A stretch of DNA of 64,000 nucleotides from Locusta migratoria (GCA_026315105.1 CM048744.1:837010094-837074093); one strand, 5' to 3'; shown: positions 11,480 to 23,339, numbered from the stretch's first letter. The notes: generated by a model from the letters alone, not told the origin. A program made the numbers and translations.

Positions 11480-12250
11480 GTTGCTGCCATTGATTGAAGC
11501 CCTAGCTAATACTGTTATCAGCCACTTTGTTTTATTGCACCCCAACGCGCTTCAAGGATTTAAACCACCATCATCAGGTGAAGTAACGGTATGCCGTGTA
11601 CATGTAGGTTAGGTTGACCTGTTGCACTGTCTACAAGAGAAAATACAAAACACTACATCAGAATATGGCTTTGCACAACTGTTCAAATAAAGTTAAATGT
11701 AAACAGTTAAAATATCATACCTTCAGTGGGCACAGGTCGCTTGCATTCTCTTAACTTCACTTATGTGTAATAAATCACAGCCACATATTATATTTCAATT
11801 GTTTTCATTTAACTTCAATGGATCAGTTGTGCAAAGTCACATTCTGATGTAGTGTTTTGTATTTTCTCTTGTACACAGTGCAACAGGTCAACCTAACCTA
11901 CATGTACACAGCGTAATATTCCTCCACCTGGCCGCGGCGGAGTGGCCGAGCGCATTGAGGCGCTATGCTCCGATACGCGACGCGATTCCCGTCGGGGGTT
12001 CGAATCCTCCGTCGGGCATGGATGCTTGTGCTGTCTTTAGTATAAGGTAGTTCATAAGTAGTTTGTAAGTTTAGGTACTGATGACTCCGCAGTTAAGTCC
12101 TAGAAGCTTAACAAACATTTGAACATTTATTCCGCCTGATGATGGGGGTGTAAACACTTGAAACGCGCTGTGGGCGCAATAAAACAAAGTGACCGGTAAC
12201 AATAATTCCTTGTGTTTCAATCAATTTCAAACAACAGTCACGGTAAAGCC
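11480..12250. mobile_element. Foldback repeat with hammerhead-like cores, split by a SINE
   Basis: Arms of about 240 bp (11480-11720 and 11800-11925 plus 12129-12250) are inverted copies around an ~80-bp spacer. Each arm contains CTGATGA (11577-11571 minus; 12136-12142 plus), then a short stem and loop, then GAAA/GAAG before CGCG (12160-12167). The CTGANGA-stem-GAAA arrangement resembles the hammerhead core in the terminal repeats of Penelope-like elements. That identity is an inference; no RT or endonuclease is present. Confidence 0.55.
11931..12128 (+). mobile_element. SINE family A-variant inside the foldback arm
   Basis: Head GGCCGCGGCGGAGTGGCCGA, box B GGTTCGAATCC and the full tail. It interrupts the right arm; imperfect ATTCC..CCTG repeats flank it. 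Confidence 0.85.
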
Positions 12251-12455
12251 TGAAACAAAATGTTTTCTTTAAATTAAACGTTGCGAACAAAAAGTCAGCG
12301 GGTTGTCACGTAGCAACGTGCACGCATCTCCTGTGTATCCATAGACTGGACAAGAGGGACGAAACTGTTACGATGACAAAAGTAACCCGTGCAAGCTAGC
12401 TGCAACATAACAGTCACGACACCGTCTAATTTTTATTACCCACAGCGTTTGTAGC

Positions 12456-12630
12456 ACGCCGCGCGGGAGTGGCAGTGCGAGCTAAGGCGCCTTGCTGTGG
12501 AGTATGCGTCTGCTCCCCGTGGAAGGTTCGAGTCCTTCCTCAGGCACGGGGGTGTGTGTTGTCCTTAGCGTAAGTAAGTTTAAGTAGATTGTCAGTCTAG
12601 GGACTGATATCCACTGCATATTTAATTGTA
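12456..12630 (+). mobile_element. SINE family C copy, 3'-shortened
   Basis: Head AGTGGCAGTGCGAGCTAAGG, box B GGTTCGAGTCC, GTGTGTGTTGTCCTTAG and a truncated tail. Confidence 0.82.
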
Positions 12631-12926
12631 GCACTCCAAGCGGTCAGGAACCTACACTTCTGAAAAAGATATCAGATGAGCACAATAGTAAAGTTTATGC
12701 CGATTGCTAACATATTTTTTTACAATTAACGTATGTAGTGCTATGAAATTCAACTGTGGCTAAACAACGACGCAACATTTGTCTAGTTTCCATTGTATTG
12801 GGCGAGGTATGAATTTCTGGTTGCATGACATTTTTTTTACGATTCTCTCGTAACTTACTGACGATTGTCATTTCCCTGTACGAACGAAAAACAATGTTCA
12901 AATGTTTGTAAATCTATGGAACTTAA

Positions 12927-13156
12927 ACCGAGCGAGGTGGCGCAGTGGTAACGCACTGGACTCGCATTCGGGAGGACGGTGGTTCAAATCCATCTCCGGC
13001 CATCCAGATTTAGGTTTTCAATGATTTCCCTAAACCACTCAAGGCAAATGCCGGGATGGTTCTTTTCAAAGGGCACGGTCGATTTCCTTCTCCGTTCTTA
13101 CCCAAAATTCCGAGCGTTAACTCAGTCTCTAACAACCAAGCTGTCGACGGGTTGAC
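12927..13156 (+). mobile_element. SINE family B copy
   Basis: ACCGAGCGAGGTGGCGCAGT, box B GGTTCAAATCC and the body through CTGTCGACGGGTTGACAA. Confidence 0.88.
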
Positions 13157-13159
13157 AAT

Positions 13160-13975
13160 CAACTGAAAGTGCGTTTTTCAATGTGTTTTTGATTGAATTC
13201 AGCACTATAACTGACTATTCGCACGACGGGTAAGGGGAAATTTTGTTTTGTTTTGTTCATTATGGTCTCGGAAAATTTTTCAGTAAAAAAAATAGGCGCA
13301 GTTAAGAAGGAAAGTCGTAAAATTCGAATCAAGTTCCTTTTTCAATGTGTTTCTAAATGTACTGAATACTAAAGTTGAGAACCGTTCATCCGATTGCGAT
13401 AAGATTTTGATCATTTTACGTTCATCGAAAGATGAACGTTCTCATGAACTAAACATTTAGGAACGGAAAATTTGAAAATTCGCGAGAAACTGAAAGAGCG
13501 TTTTTCAATTTGATATCAATATATTCGTCTTATTGGGATAAAATTTTGCAGATTTGACATTCAAAGCATGAGTAACGTTCTTATGAAATAAAAATTTGGA
13601 AAAGTTTCCCGGAAAATTAAGAAAATATAGAATACGATTTTTCAATTAAATATCAGTTTCATTCATCTAATTTCGATAAAATTTTGCACATTCGACGTTC
13701 AAACTGAGAGGAAGATTTGAGTGAAGTAAAAGTTTAGAATAGTTGGCCAGAAAATAGGAAAATTTGTGGAAAACTGAAAGAGCTCTTTTCTTTGGGATAT
13801 CAATATAATTCGTACGAATGCGATAAAATTATGCAAATTAGACGTTCACCGATAGAATACCTGATAATGCCTTTATAAAGCTACTGGGTCTAAAATATAT
13901 ATGATTTAAATTAAAATGGTTTATATTAAGAGGTAAGTGATACGAAATTCACCGGGTCATCTAGTATACAAATAT
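13160..13975 (+). repeat. Diverged ~140-bp tandem repeat with a Helitron-like 3' end
   Basis: A phrase close to CGATAAAATTTTGCA...GACGTTCA recurs at about 13398, 13538, 13673 and 13821, spaced 135-148 bp, with intervening GAAAATT...AAACTGAAAGAGC also repeated. The block ends ATTCACCGGGTCATCTAGT|AT. A CTAGT end before AT after a GC-rich patch is how Helitrons end, but no 5' TC end or helicase was found. Confidence 0.5.
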
Positions 13976-14000
13976 AATTAGAACAATGAAGAAGAATATA

Positions 14001-15395
14001 CACTGCTCGAAACAATTAGGGGATCAGGTATGTAACGTATTTTATTCAGATATTGGTTACAATTGTAATTTGTGTGTGATAAAGTATGATTTTTACCATT
14101 CTCAACTCTTTACTTGAGATGGCGTTTACTTAGCGCAAGGTACCAATTGGTTACCATAATATTGAAAAAGTCATTCTCAATGCCCTATAATATGGTGTGT
14201 GAACACCTCTGACGGCCAATACAATTGCACACGTGCGTAGCATGGACAGAATGAGGTTATCAATCAGCTCTTGAGGGATATTCGGCCATTCTTCAAAATG
14301 TTCAAATGTTTGTAGACCTATTGGACCAAACTGTTATGGTCGTCAACTCCTAGACTTACAAATTTCTTAACCTAACTTACTGTAAGGACAACACATACAT
14401 CTCTGTTCGAGTGAGGGCTCGAACATCCGACTGCGAGCAACCACGCGCCCCGCAGCAAGGCGCATTAGAACTCTCGGCCACTCCACCGCGGCGGCCATTC
14501 TTCCATGAGTGCAATATCCAGCTCTGCAACCGTTGTGGGAGGTGCTGGTCTGGCTGCAGTGCGTCTGTCAAGTACGTCCCAGATATGCTCAGTCGGGTTT
14601 AGCTTCAAGTAAGTTGTTCACCAATGCAGCTCCGTGAGGACGAACGTAATCATCCAACAGAAGGAACCCATCTAAAGATCACTTCTCTATACCTCTGAGC
14701 AATCAAAGCGCCATTCTGAACGGTAGAGGTCCGTATGTCCACACCATACGTCCAACACCGTGATATGGTAATGTTTCCTGCACATAAGCAGGAATGTTCC
14801 GAGTTCCACCTTCTCTCCAGATGAGGGAACGACGATTGTTCGGCTGAAGACGAAATCTTGACTCACCTGTGAACAAAACCCGGCACCATTCGTTACGACT
14901 CCAATCCTGATGTTCTTCCACCTAGTTCCTGCGGCTAAACGGTGTCATGGGGAGAGACCATGTTGCCAATTTCGGACTGTTCGCGTTGATATTGCGCGTC
15001 ATATCCTGCTGGGAGTATGCGTTGCAGCTGAGTTGCATTCGACGTCATGTCTCGGTGGGCTGCTAATCGGACATTAACGGTCATATCTTGCTGATGGTCG
15101 ACATTGACCTCTCTTCTTTCAACATTTCCTGTGGTCTGAAATCGCGCCAGGTCTCGGAAAGTACACTTTGGGACAGTCCAAAGGTTGCAACCACTTCCTT
15201 CTGTGTATGTCCTGCTTCCAACCTTCCTATGGCTCTCCATGCCATAGCTTCTGGTAAGACACGTTGTTGTTGGTGGAGTAAACGCAAGCCAAACCAACCA
15301 CGTCCGCAGCAACTTTCTGTTTTTAATTCTATCTCGGTTGTCGTTCCGTTGTTGTCTCCGTTCCGTAGAGCAGACGGAAAGACGTTGAACCATTT
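14001..15395 (-). mobile_element. Tc1-like transposon, one TIR left, transposase broken, SINE inside
   Basis: The left end CACTGCTCGAAACAATTAGG follows TA at 13999-14000; the right terminal repeat is missing. On the minus strand the HTH part (WRAIGRLEAGHTQKEVVATF, about 15290-15230) is followed, after frameshifts, by NEWCRVLFTGESRFRLQ (catalytic Asp of FTDES now Gly) and, at about 14600, LNPTEHIWDVL with its catalytic Glu. The middle segment with the second Asp is deleted. Confidence 0.85.
14295..14492 (-). mobile_element. SINE family C copy nested in the Tc1 element
   Basis: Antisense tail from TGTTCAAATGTTTGTAGACC to the head CGGCCACTCCACCGCGG. GGCCATTCTTC at 14284-14294 and 14493-14503 is the duplication. 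Confidence 0.9.
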
Positions 15396-15735
15396 ACATC
15401 TGTACATACAAATATAAGTAAAATATAAAAAAAAACAGCAAATTATTCAATAAAAGTAAGAGTGCAGTGTAATATTGATGATAAAAACACCCAGAATTAG
15501 TGCATTTATCGTGCAAGACTAGCTGTTAGCTATATTTCAATGTCCAGGTCTCTAATGAACTTCCTAGCCTGAGATGTGGCTTCTATGAAGTCCTCAGCTG
15601 ATCCACTATATTTTCTTGTAGGGGACACTTATGGTGTGGTCTAGTCTGGTCAGATGGTCCACAGTCAAACTTGGGCTGTCCACGAATCCCCATATATAAA
15701 GAATGGCAAGACAAGAGTTTGCACATTACTCATTT
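15396..15735. other. No recognised feature
   Basis: AT-rich sequence; the missing right end of the Tc1 element is not found here. Confidence 0.45.
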
Positions 15736-15744
15736 TTAAAGTAA

Positions 15745-15936
15745 GTATGTTTGTAAATCTATCGGACCAAACTGCCTGGTCATCAGTCCGTAGCTTACAA
15801 TCTACTTAATCTAAGGTAAACTAACCTAAGGAAAACACACACACCTATGCCCCAGGGAGGACTCGAACCTCCGACAGCGAGCAACAGCGCGCTTCGCAGC
15901 GCGGCGCCTTAGACCGCTCGGCTATACCCCCGCGGC
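15745..15936 (-). mobile_element. SINE family C copy with 9-bp duplication
   Basis: A full-length antisense copy. TTAAAGTAA at 15736-15744 and 15937-15945 flanks it. Confidence 0.9.
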
Positions 15937-15945
15937 TTAAAGTAA

Positions 15946-18185
15946 CTAGAAGTTTAAAACTTTTATACATGGGTTCGACTCTTTACGGAATCGGGGTATT
16001 ACTACATATCTAGTCAAGGAATTAGTCGGACTTCGACACTTTGTAGTACCAATTTACCCAATGAAAGTGAAACTGGTTTTTGTCTCGTAAATATTCTCCA
16101 CCGGCCAACTGAATATCGAGCATATCTCACAACGTTGTAGTTCAATTGCCGCCCCGATTGCTTATCAAGAATTTATTTACTGGCTAGTTAGGACGGATGC
16201 TAGCAATTTCATCTGATGAAGCCTGCATTATGCAGATTGGGCGTTGCTAGCTTTAACGGACTACTGAACACGTGTTGGATTGGTATCGCGAATCACAGGT
16301 AATCTCCTCAAATATTTATCAATTTTAACAAACAGATAACGTCCAAAAATAGCGAATGTGTCTACGAAGCATCTGCAAAACGCTTAAACTAGTCGATCCA
16401 AGCCTGGGAATTTTTACACCTGAGGGTTACAGTGAAATCTATTGAGGTGTAAAAAATGGATTTCGTTCTCAAATTACCGTAATAAAATAATCACAGTGAG
16501 TGAGGGTGATTTATTTCAGTATACGATGCATTTAGAACCCTGGAAACTCACTTTAAGATGATATTGTCAGTCTACATCTGCTTTTATAATCAGTGTAGGT
16601 TAGACATCTTTCTGTTAAAGTTACAATATCAAATTAAGATGTAAAAAGCAGTAGCGAAATTGAACCTAATTTCCAATGCCCAAAGGGAATTGATGTTGTG
16701 TACTGTGCTTGCGCATAGTCTTGTACATACAGGGTAAATTACCTAAAACTTGCACCGCAAATATTGCGGAAGTGGGAAATGCTAAATGTTGAAACTTTAC
16801 TGTCCTATGTTTGTATTACTAGTTAGTGGAACAACGAAATCAATTAACCCTTCTCGTAACACAGTTTAGGAACAGCCTATCTGCAGAGACTTAAAGGTTA
16901 AAGCGCAACGGAAAACTTCGCCACTCCCAGACGGGGAGAGCCAAGGCTGACTAATATTTAATTTAAATTTGAGAGGGGTGCTAAGGAACAGAAAATACGT
17001 GTAACAAGTATGTATTCTGAAAACGCTTATGAAATGCGGAGACCAATTTAAAACATTAAAAGCACACACATCACATAAAATTCAACATTGAACTTGATAA
17101 ACGGCCCATTTGATTGCCCGCCTATCAATAAAGCTAATAATTCAGAAAATGGGGTACAATTGTGGGTGATTAGACATACATTCATTCACATACACTCTTC
17201 AAAGCTCTCGCGACACTTAACAGCGACTAGCGTCTGCAACAGAAAGTGAGGGGAAGAGCAAGCTTGAAGCACGCGCACATATTAATGTAAAACTCGACTG
17301 ATATTCCGTAATCGGGACACGTGGTTGTTCACAGGCTACTGGACTGGTTCACAACTCAACTCGCAAACTTGAAATACATGGAACTAAAACACGACACACG
17401 GAAGAATTGAATAAATAGAAGCAAATTATTAACCTGTTTCGCCTGAGGGGCCTTAAAGCAATTTGATGATCGGTATCGGATTCATAATAGCTAACACACG
17501 AGGCATAACTAACAGACAAAGCAACTTCGTTAAAATTTCAACAGATCACAGGAAAATTACAGCGGAAACAAGATAATAGAATAGCACTGTTTAATTGTAA
17601 TCGCGAACCAAACTGAACGTTTTCAACATGAACAAAGGAACAAAGGCACACGCGGTTCGATTATCATAACCACACGTTAGATAACAAAAGTTTTAACAAT
17701 AAACTCGTTAGTTCTAACCGAAATATCCAACACGTATTACGAACGAAATCTTGAAGCAGTTTAAGACTGCTGCGACCATTTCGACTCAGAACTTAACACC
17801 ATAAAATTATTCAGCAATGCTCCTCAGAGCACCAGTCCAATAAAAGCCGCTTACCTCGACGGAAGAGTGCCTGAGCGATTCCCCGTTTGCGAGTCTTTAG
17901 TGGGAGGGGTGGGGGTTGTGACCAGCTAGCGAGCCCCTCAGCAACAGCCGGAACCACAGAAAAATATATATATGTTACTCTGTGCCGGAACCAGAGGATT
18001 AGTCTCGGTATCATAGCATCTCTGCAGCTCACCGGACAGGAGGTACTTTGGTGTCAAAGAAAGCGTTGTTTCAGAGGGGACTGTAGTAGACGATTACATG
18101 GTTACAGAGATGTAACCAGCTTGTCTGCAGAGCGCGGAGGCAGCACTCCACATTGATATTGCAACACGCAAGATAGCGACACATT

Positions 18186-18186
<1 letters not shown>
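15946..18186. other. No recognised feature (2.2 kb)
   Basis: No coding domain, SINE or inverted repeat that I can support. A GC-richer patch at 17860-18150 carries short open frames on both strands without recognisable product. Confidence 0.5.

Positions 18187-18242
<56 letters not shown>
18187..18242 (+). repeat. (AC)n microsatellite
   Basis: Pure AC run of about 56 bp. Confidence 0.95.
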
Positions 18243-18245
<3 letters not shown>

Positions 18246-18318
18246 ATTCAGTGGCGATGTTAGTCAGGGCAATATACAACATAACACATAAATTATTACG
18301 AGATAATTAAAGGAATAA

Positions 18319-18481
18319 TCACGGCCTGCACGGCCACTACGGTCGGGGGTTCGAATCCTCCCTCGGGCATGGATATTTGTGCCGTCCTAGTTCGTAAGTA
18401 GTTCATAAGTAGTTTGTAAGTTTAGGGACTGATGACCCCGTAGTTAAGTCCCATAAGCTTAACAAACATTTGAACATTTAT
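18319..18481 (+). mobile_element. SINE family A copy, 5'-truncated at insertion
   Basis: It begins at TCACGGCCTGCACGG inside the head, yet TTAAAGGAATAA at 18307-18318 and 18482-18493 brackets the shortened copy. The truncation therefore happened during integration. Confidence 0.92.
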
Positions 18482-18551
18482 TTAAAGGAATAAGTCGCAA
18501 TGTTGGGGCGTCATAAAATAGTTGCATAAGCGAATTTACAGAGTACAAATA

Positions 18552-18803
18552 TAGAATGCTTTGGTGAGGCTAGTGTCAACAGCCGTAATATATTTCATAA
18601 AATGCTTTTTTTAAAAAAAAACCATCAGTTGTTTATTAAAAACCTTATTCATCTATCAGTTTCGGTCATAGACCATCTTCATGGATAAAAGGGTGTTAAA
18701 ACAGAATGGTAAAATGCATCAAATAAAATACATCCAACTGAGACAAACAGGAGTCAGTATAACTAAAAGTGTAAAAATTACCGTGGTCATCTTAGATAAA
18801 ACC
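18552..18803 (-). repeat. Left arm of a 15-kb-spaced inverted repeat
   Basis: The reverse complement of this block matches 33364-33739 (shared phrases 'TTGGTGAGGCTAGTGTCAAC', AACAGGAGTCAGTATAACT, GTCATCTTAGATAAAACC). The minus strand reads ATGAAGATGGTCTATGACCG AAAC, a CTGAAGA-like box, a GGTC/GACC stem and GAAAC. About 130 bp present in the right arm is missing here. Likely solo terminal repeats of a retroelement. Confidence 0.7.
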
Positions 18804-19254
18804 TAACAGTCGCCTGGATCCATCAACACCGACGTTCGACTGATGATGAGTGGAAACATGTTGCCTGGCTATCGAGTCTCGACTCCAATCGTACTGAGCG
18901 GATGGATGTGTACGGGTATGAAGATAACCTGTACGAAGATAACTTGTTTTGTATCCCATCCTAGTCGCCACTTTTGTGTCTCGTTGCCGCCGGTTGTCCT
19001 AGGTGTCGGTGGCCGAGTAGAGAGAGACCGACACAGGGAAATAGGATGCACGCGTGTGCGGGTACAGAGTCTGAGGTGACCAGCCAGTGGGACAGCAGAA
19101 ACTAGAAACACTAAGCTAGATTAGAACAAGATATATATTTCGTAAAAATATGCTACAATACTTAACTTGGAGGGCAGCAGACTTGTGGGTTGCAGATACA
19201 TAGTTTAACTAGATAGAGGCCTGTCTGCTGATGAGTCCTAGTGCCTGTCCTAAT

Positions 19255-19735
19255 CCCAAGTGACCGATACAGTTCAGTCGCAGCCTGCCAGAGCCAAAGA
19301 CATTGAGCGGCCTCTGGTTCGACGTTATTTTGCACAAAGACATGCATTATCTTCAAGTCAGGGTGTTCTGTTGTTACATACCGACAACGACCAAACAAGA
19401 GTGATTGTTCCTCGTTCCCTGCAACGAGAAGTGTTACGCCTCCTGCATCAACGACTTTGGGGTATTGTTAGGACAAAGCAACTGGCCAGACGTCATTGTA
19501 CCTGCGTTGGTATGGACGCCCAGATAGAGAGCATGACTTCACAGTGTACGGTTTGTGCGGAGCATCAGGCAGCTCCTCCGCAAAGTTTCTCGGATTGGCC
19601 ACGCCCCAATGTTTACACATTGACTTTGCCGGACCTTTCTGGAATACGCGCTGGGTAATCGCTGTAGACGCTTTCAGCAAGTTTCCTTTTGTGATTGCCA
19701 TGAACTCATCGACGGCGTCTAGTACAATCAGTGGC
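19255..19735 (+). pseudogene. Ty3/Gypsy integrase fragment
   Basis: The frame 19260-19658 has the zinc-binding pattern of retroviral-type integrases (RLLHQRLWGIVRTKQLARRH followed by CTVCAEHQAAPP). After a frameshift near 19610 the core continues with HIDFAGPFWNTRWVIAVDAF, whose first Asp and VDAFSK Asp match the catalytic D,D of Gypsy integrase. It stops abruptly at about 19735 where Tc1 sequence begins. No LTR, protease, RT or envelope seen. Confidence 0.85.
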
Positions 19736-21060
19736 GAAAAGGATGGGATACAAAAACCTGGACCTTGTGTGTCAGCAGGGGACTGTTGAAGCTGGTGGAG
19801 GCTCAGTAATGGCGTGGGGCGTGTGCAGTTGGAGTGATGGGTGACCCCTGGTACTTCTAGATACAACTCTGAAAGTGCCACGAACGCACGCTTCATGGCT
19901 GACACCTGCATCCATTCATGTCCATTGTGCTTTCTGGGCAAGTCCAGCAGCACAATGCGCCCCCCCCCCCCCACCCACTTTCTCAGAATTGGTACAGAGT
20001 ATCCTCCATGAACTCTCTTCTGACGAGGAAAGTACATGGACTCGAACAGACATATCTGTATGAACGTTTGCTTGCAGGATCTCTACGTACACATCAATGT
20101 GCTGGTGGGTGTCGTTTTTTCTGCAAAACTCTGCGATCATGCTGTAGATAGCACTGTAGATGTAATTGTAGACGCCATACGTAATGCAGATATCTTAACT
20201 ATAACTTATGTAATAATCATCGTACATGTTCTCTAGCGTATTGTCATCAAAAGCCGCGATGTTAGTTGCAACTTTTACCTTCTTCTCGGAAGACTTTTGA
20301 TGTTCACTGCCACTGTTTCCTTCGACTCTTCCCGCACTTACCGTAGCACTACCGCTTACAATGAGTTGTTCGTCATTATCATCCCTATTATCATCATTAT
20401 GTGTTATACCATATACCATACCATACCATACCATACCATAACAGATACGAGAAAGCATGCAAATGATTTATCTTCTACACTAATACCATCTTCACGAAGA
20501 AGGGTTCTTCGTAACTTCATCTCAATCAATCGCAGTACATTAGCAGGATTGATTACCAATTGCCGCCCCATCTGACGCTTCACCACACAAATACCGTCAC
20601 AAAACGCATCATTGGAGGCGTCCCTGCTAGCGAACCGACAGGTCAAAGTGCAATGTGGCATGGGACGCGCAGAGGCCTCTAACGGACGACTGCAGAGTTT
20701 TGCAGATGCGGGAGTATCGCTAGCGCAATAAGGGATCTTTACATTATCTCTCATACGTTTTTGACGTATATGTGTTTGTTCGAGCCCAAGTACTTTCCTG
20801 GTGAGTTCAAACACCTTCACATTACTGAGCTTATCTGGGATGCCTTGCAACGTGCTTTTCGCCTTGCAACGTGCTATTCAGAAGAGTACTGTACCCCCCC
20901 CCCCCCCTACTCCTGCAAGACGCGGGGTGTCTTTTTCTTCCAGCACTATTCAGACATTAGTAGAGTCCAAACAGATGGACTACCGTAGAGAAAGCAACAC
21001 CGCGACCAGAGTGAAGCAAATTGAACATCCGTCCACCATGGTATCGGAAGACTAGAGGGG
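19736..21060 (+). mobile_element. Tc1-like transposase relic split by an unrelated TIR element
   Basis: Left part: GTVEAGGGSVMAWGVCSWSD, then frameshifted HPFMSIVLSGQVQQHNAPPP (QQDNA Asp now His). Right part from about 20800: EFKHLHITELIWDALQRAF, matching the (I)EHIWDALQ region of Tc1. The two halves join across 20026-20799. Poly-C runs at 19960-19972 and 20894-20907 break the frame. Confidence 0.75.
20026..20799. mobile_element. ~775-bp inverted-repeat element inserted in the Tc1 relic
   Basis: The ends AGGAAAGTACATGGACTCGA and, inverted, AGGAAAGTACTTGGGCTCGA match, and looser similarity goes ~100 bp inward (GCAAAACTCTGC). The arms can be read as related peptides (TRKVHGLEQT; TRKVLGLEQT). 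A minus-strand open frame 20850-20404 crosses most of it with no domain I know. A (CCATA)n run lies at about 20408-20441. No target duplication fixed. Confidence 0.5.
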
Positions 21061-21079
21061 CGTGTTACATGACAGTAGA

Positions 21080-23328
21080 TTACAATGTTATTAAAATATA
21101 GCTGTTTGCGCCTTTCAGTTTTAGCCAGAACAATTTTACCGACGTGTATAGTCCATAACCGCTTTATATACATCGTTTCTCGAAAGTGTCAGCAGCTTTA
21201 TTTTAAGTGCAGTACCCCCGACGATCAGCAGCATTTACAACTAGACGATGTGGCTTGGAAGTTTAAGATCAATCTACGTTTACTTTTGTACGCAGTTTCC
21301 AACAGAAAATTTTCGAAGAATAGTAGACGTTTCAGAGAAAGTTTTTACAGTAAGCTTACGTTAATTTCAATTCATTTAATGTTAGAAGCAGGAACTATTG
21401 CATTGGTCAAGGAAATACAATACCATACTGGAGCTTTATACATTAATCACCCAGTCAGTACAATATGCAATGAAGTTTGTAGTTTGTTGTAGGCACTGGC
21501 AATCTTTTACTGAAACACGAAACCTAGCGCGGACATCAATGCGAGAAGCCTATAGTAATTACCACAACGAAATCCTGTCTCGTAATCTTGCAGAAAACCC
21601 AAAGAAATTCTGGTCATATGTGAAGTACACTAGCAGCAAAACACAAACAATACCTTCACTACGCGATAGCAATGGTAATAGTACCGACGACAGTACTGCT
21701 AAGGCAGAATTACTAAACACAGCTTTCCGAAATTCGTTCACCAAAGAAGACGAAGTGAACACTCCAGTATTCAATCCAAGAACAGATGCCAGCATGCGAA
21801 ACTTAGAAGTAGATGTTCCTGGAGTAGTAAAACAACTTAAGTGACTAAACAAAAACAAATCTTCCGGGCCGGATTGTATACCAACTAGATTCCTCTCAGA
21901 GCATGCTGATTGCAATTGCTCCGTACTTAGCTATAATTTACAACCGATCACTTGGCGAAAGATCTGTACCCAAATACTGGAAAGTTGCCCAAATTACTCC
22001 AATATTCAAGAAAGGCAATAGGAGTGATCCCCAAAATTACAGGCCTATCTCATTTACGTCGATTTGCAGTAGGATTTTGGAACATATACTTTGTTCGAAT
22101 ATTATGAACTACCTCGAAGAGAACGACCTATTAACCAATAGTCAACACGGATTCAGAAAGTATCGCTCTTGCGAAACACAGCTTGCCCTTTATTCACATG
22201 AAGTGTTAAGTGCCATCGACAAGGGATCTCAAATCGATTCCATATTTCTGGATTTCCGGAAGGCTTTTGACAGTGTACCCCACAAGCGGCTTCTAATGAA
22301 ATTGCGTGCTTATGGAATATCTTCCCAATTGTGCGATTGGATTCACGATTTCCTACCAGAAAGGACACAGTTCGTTGTAATTGACGGTAAGTCATCGAGT
22401 AAAACAGAAGTGATATCTGGCGTTCCACAGGGAAGCGTTATAGGTCCCCTACTCTTCCTCGTGTTTATAAACGATTTAGGAGACAATCTGAATAGCTCCC
22501 TTAGACTGTTCGCGGATGATGCTGTCGTTTATCGGTTAGTGAAGTCAACAGAGGCTCAAAAGCAACTGCAAAGCCATTTAGGCAAAATTTCTGCATGGTG
22601 CGAAAATTGGAAATTGACACTAAATAAAAAAAAGTGTGAAGTAATACACATTACCACTAAAAGAAATCCGTTGAACTTCAATTACGCGAAAATCAGTCAA
22701 ACCTTAAGATCGTAGATTCTACCAAATACCTAACCGTTACAATTACGAACAACTTCGACTGGAGAGAACACACAAAAAATATTGTGGGGAAGGCGAACCA
22801 AAGGTTACGTTTCATCGGCAGAACGCTTCGAAGATGCAGCAGCTCCACCAAAGAGACTGCCTACATCACACTTGTGCGTCCTCTCCTGGAGTACTGTTGC
22901 CCCTTGTGGGACCCTCACCAGGTGGGACTGATGGAAGATGGAAGGTTCAGAGAAGGGCAGCTCGTTTTGTTTTATCACGTTACGGGGGGGGGGGGGGGGG
23001 AAGCGTCACGGAAATGTTGCACGAATTGGGGTGGAAATCATTAAGAAATACGTTATTCATTGCGGCGTGATCTGTTTGCGAATTTTCAATAACCGACTTT
23101 TACTTATGAATGTGAAAATATTTTGCTAGCACCCACCTACTTAGGGAGACATGACCATCCCAATAAAATAAGAGAAATCAGATCGAAAACGGAACGATTT
23201 AGGTGTTCTTTCTTCCCGCGCGCTATTAGAGAATGGAACGGTAGAGAAAAGTTATGAAAGTGGTTAATGAACCCTCTGCCAGGCACTTAAATGTGATTTG
23301 CAGAGTATCTATGTAGATGTAGATGTAG
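21080..23328 (+). mobile_element. CR1/jockey-type LINE, reverse transcriptase nearly complete but broken
   Basis: From about 21480 the frame encodes ARTSMREAYSNYHNEIL and the linker NPKKFWSYVK; a TGA at 21842 (NKNKSSGPD follows) and a frameshift before 21903 interrupt it. The frame 21903-22715 holds VPKYWKVAQITPIFKKGNR, NYRPIS, QHGFRKYRSCETQLAL, FLDFRKAFDSVPH, GVPQGSVIGPLLFLVFINDL and the catalytic LFADDAVVY (22509-22520). The post-RT part (STKYL, NQRLRFIGRTLRR, LVRPLLEYCCPLWDP) is frame-broken, including by a 17-nt poly-G. It ends in a TAGATGTAGATGTAGG tail. Confidence 0.9.
22984..23000 (+). repeat. Poly-G tract inside the LINE coding region
   Basis: Seventeen G in the codons between RYG and SVTEMLHELG; all three frames are locally open because of it. 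Confidence 0.95.
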
Positions 23329-23339
23329 GTTTAATGAAG

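Noticed and set aside
16100..16280. Hammerhead-like CTGATGA near 16213
   Set aside because: No GAAA follows at a fitting distance and no inverted partner was found.
19255..19735. Intact endogenous retrovirus-like element
   Set aside because: Only a frameshifted integrase fragment is present, without LTRs, gag, RT or envelope.
20297..20575. Open frame with TIYHTIPYHTI-like repeats
   Set aside because: It is the translation of a (CCATA)n pentanucleotide run inside an inverted-repeat element.
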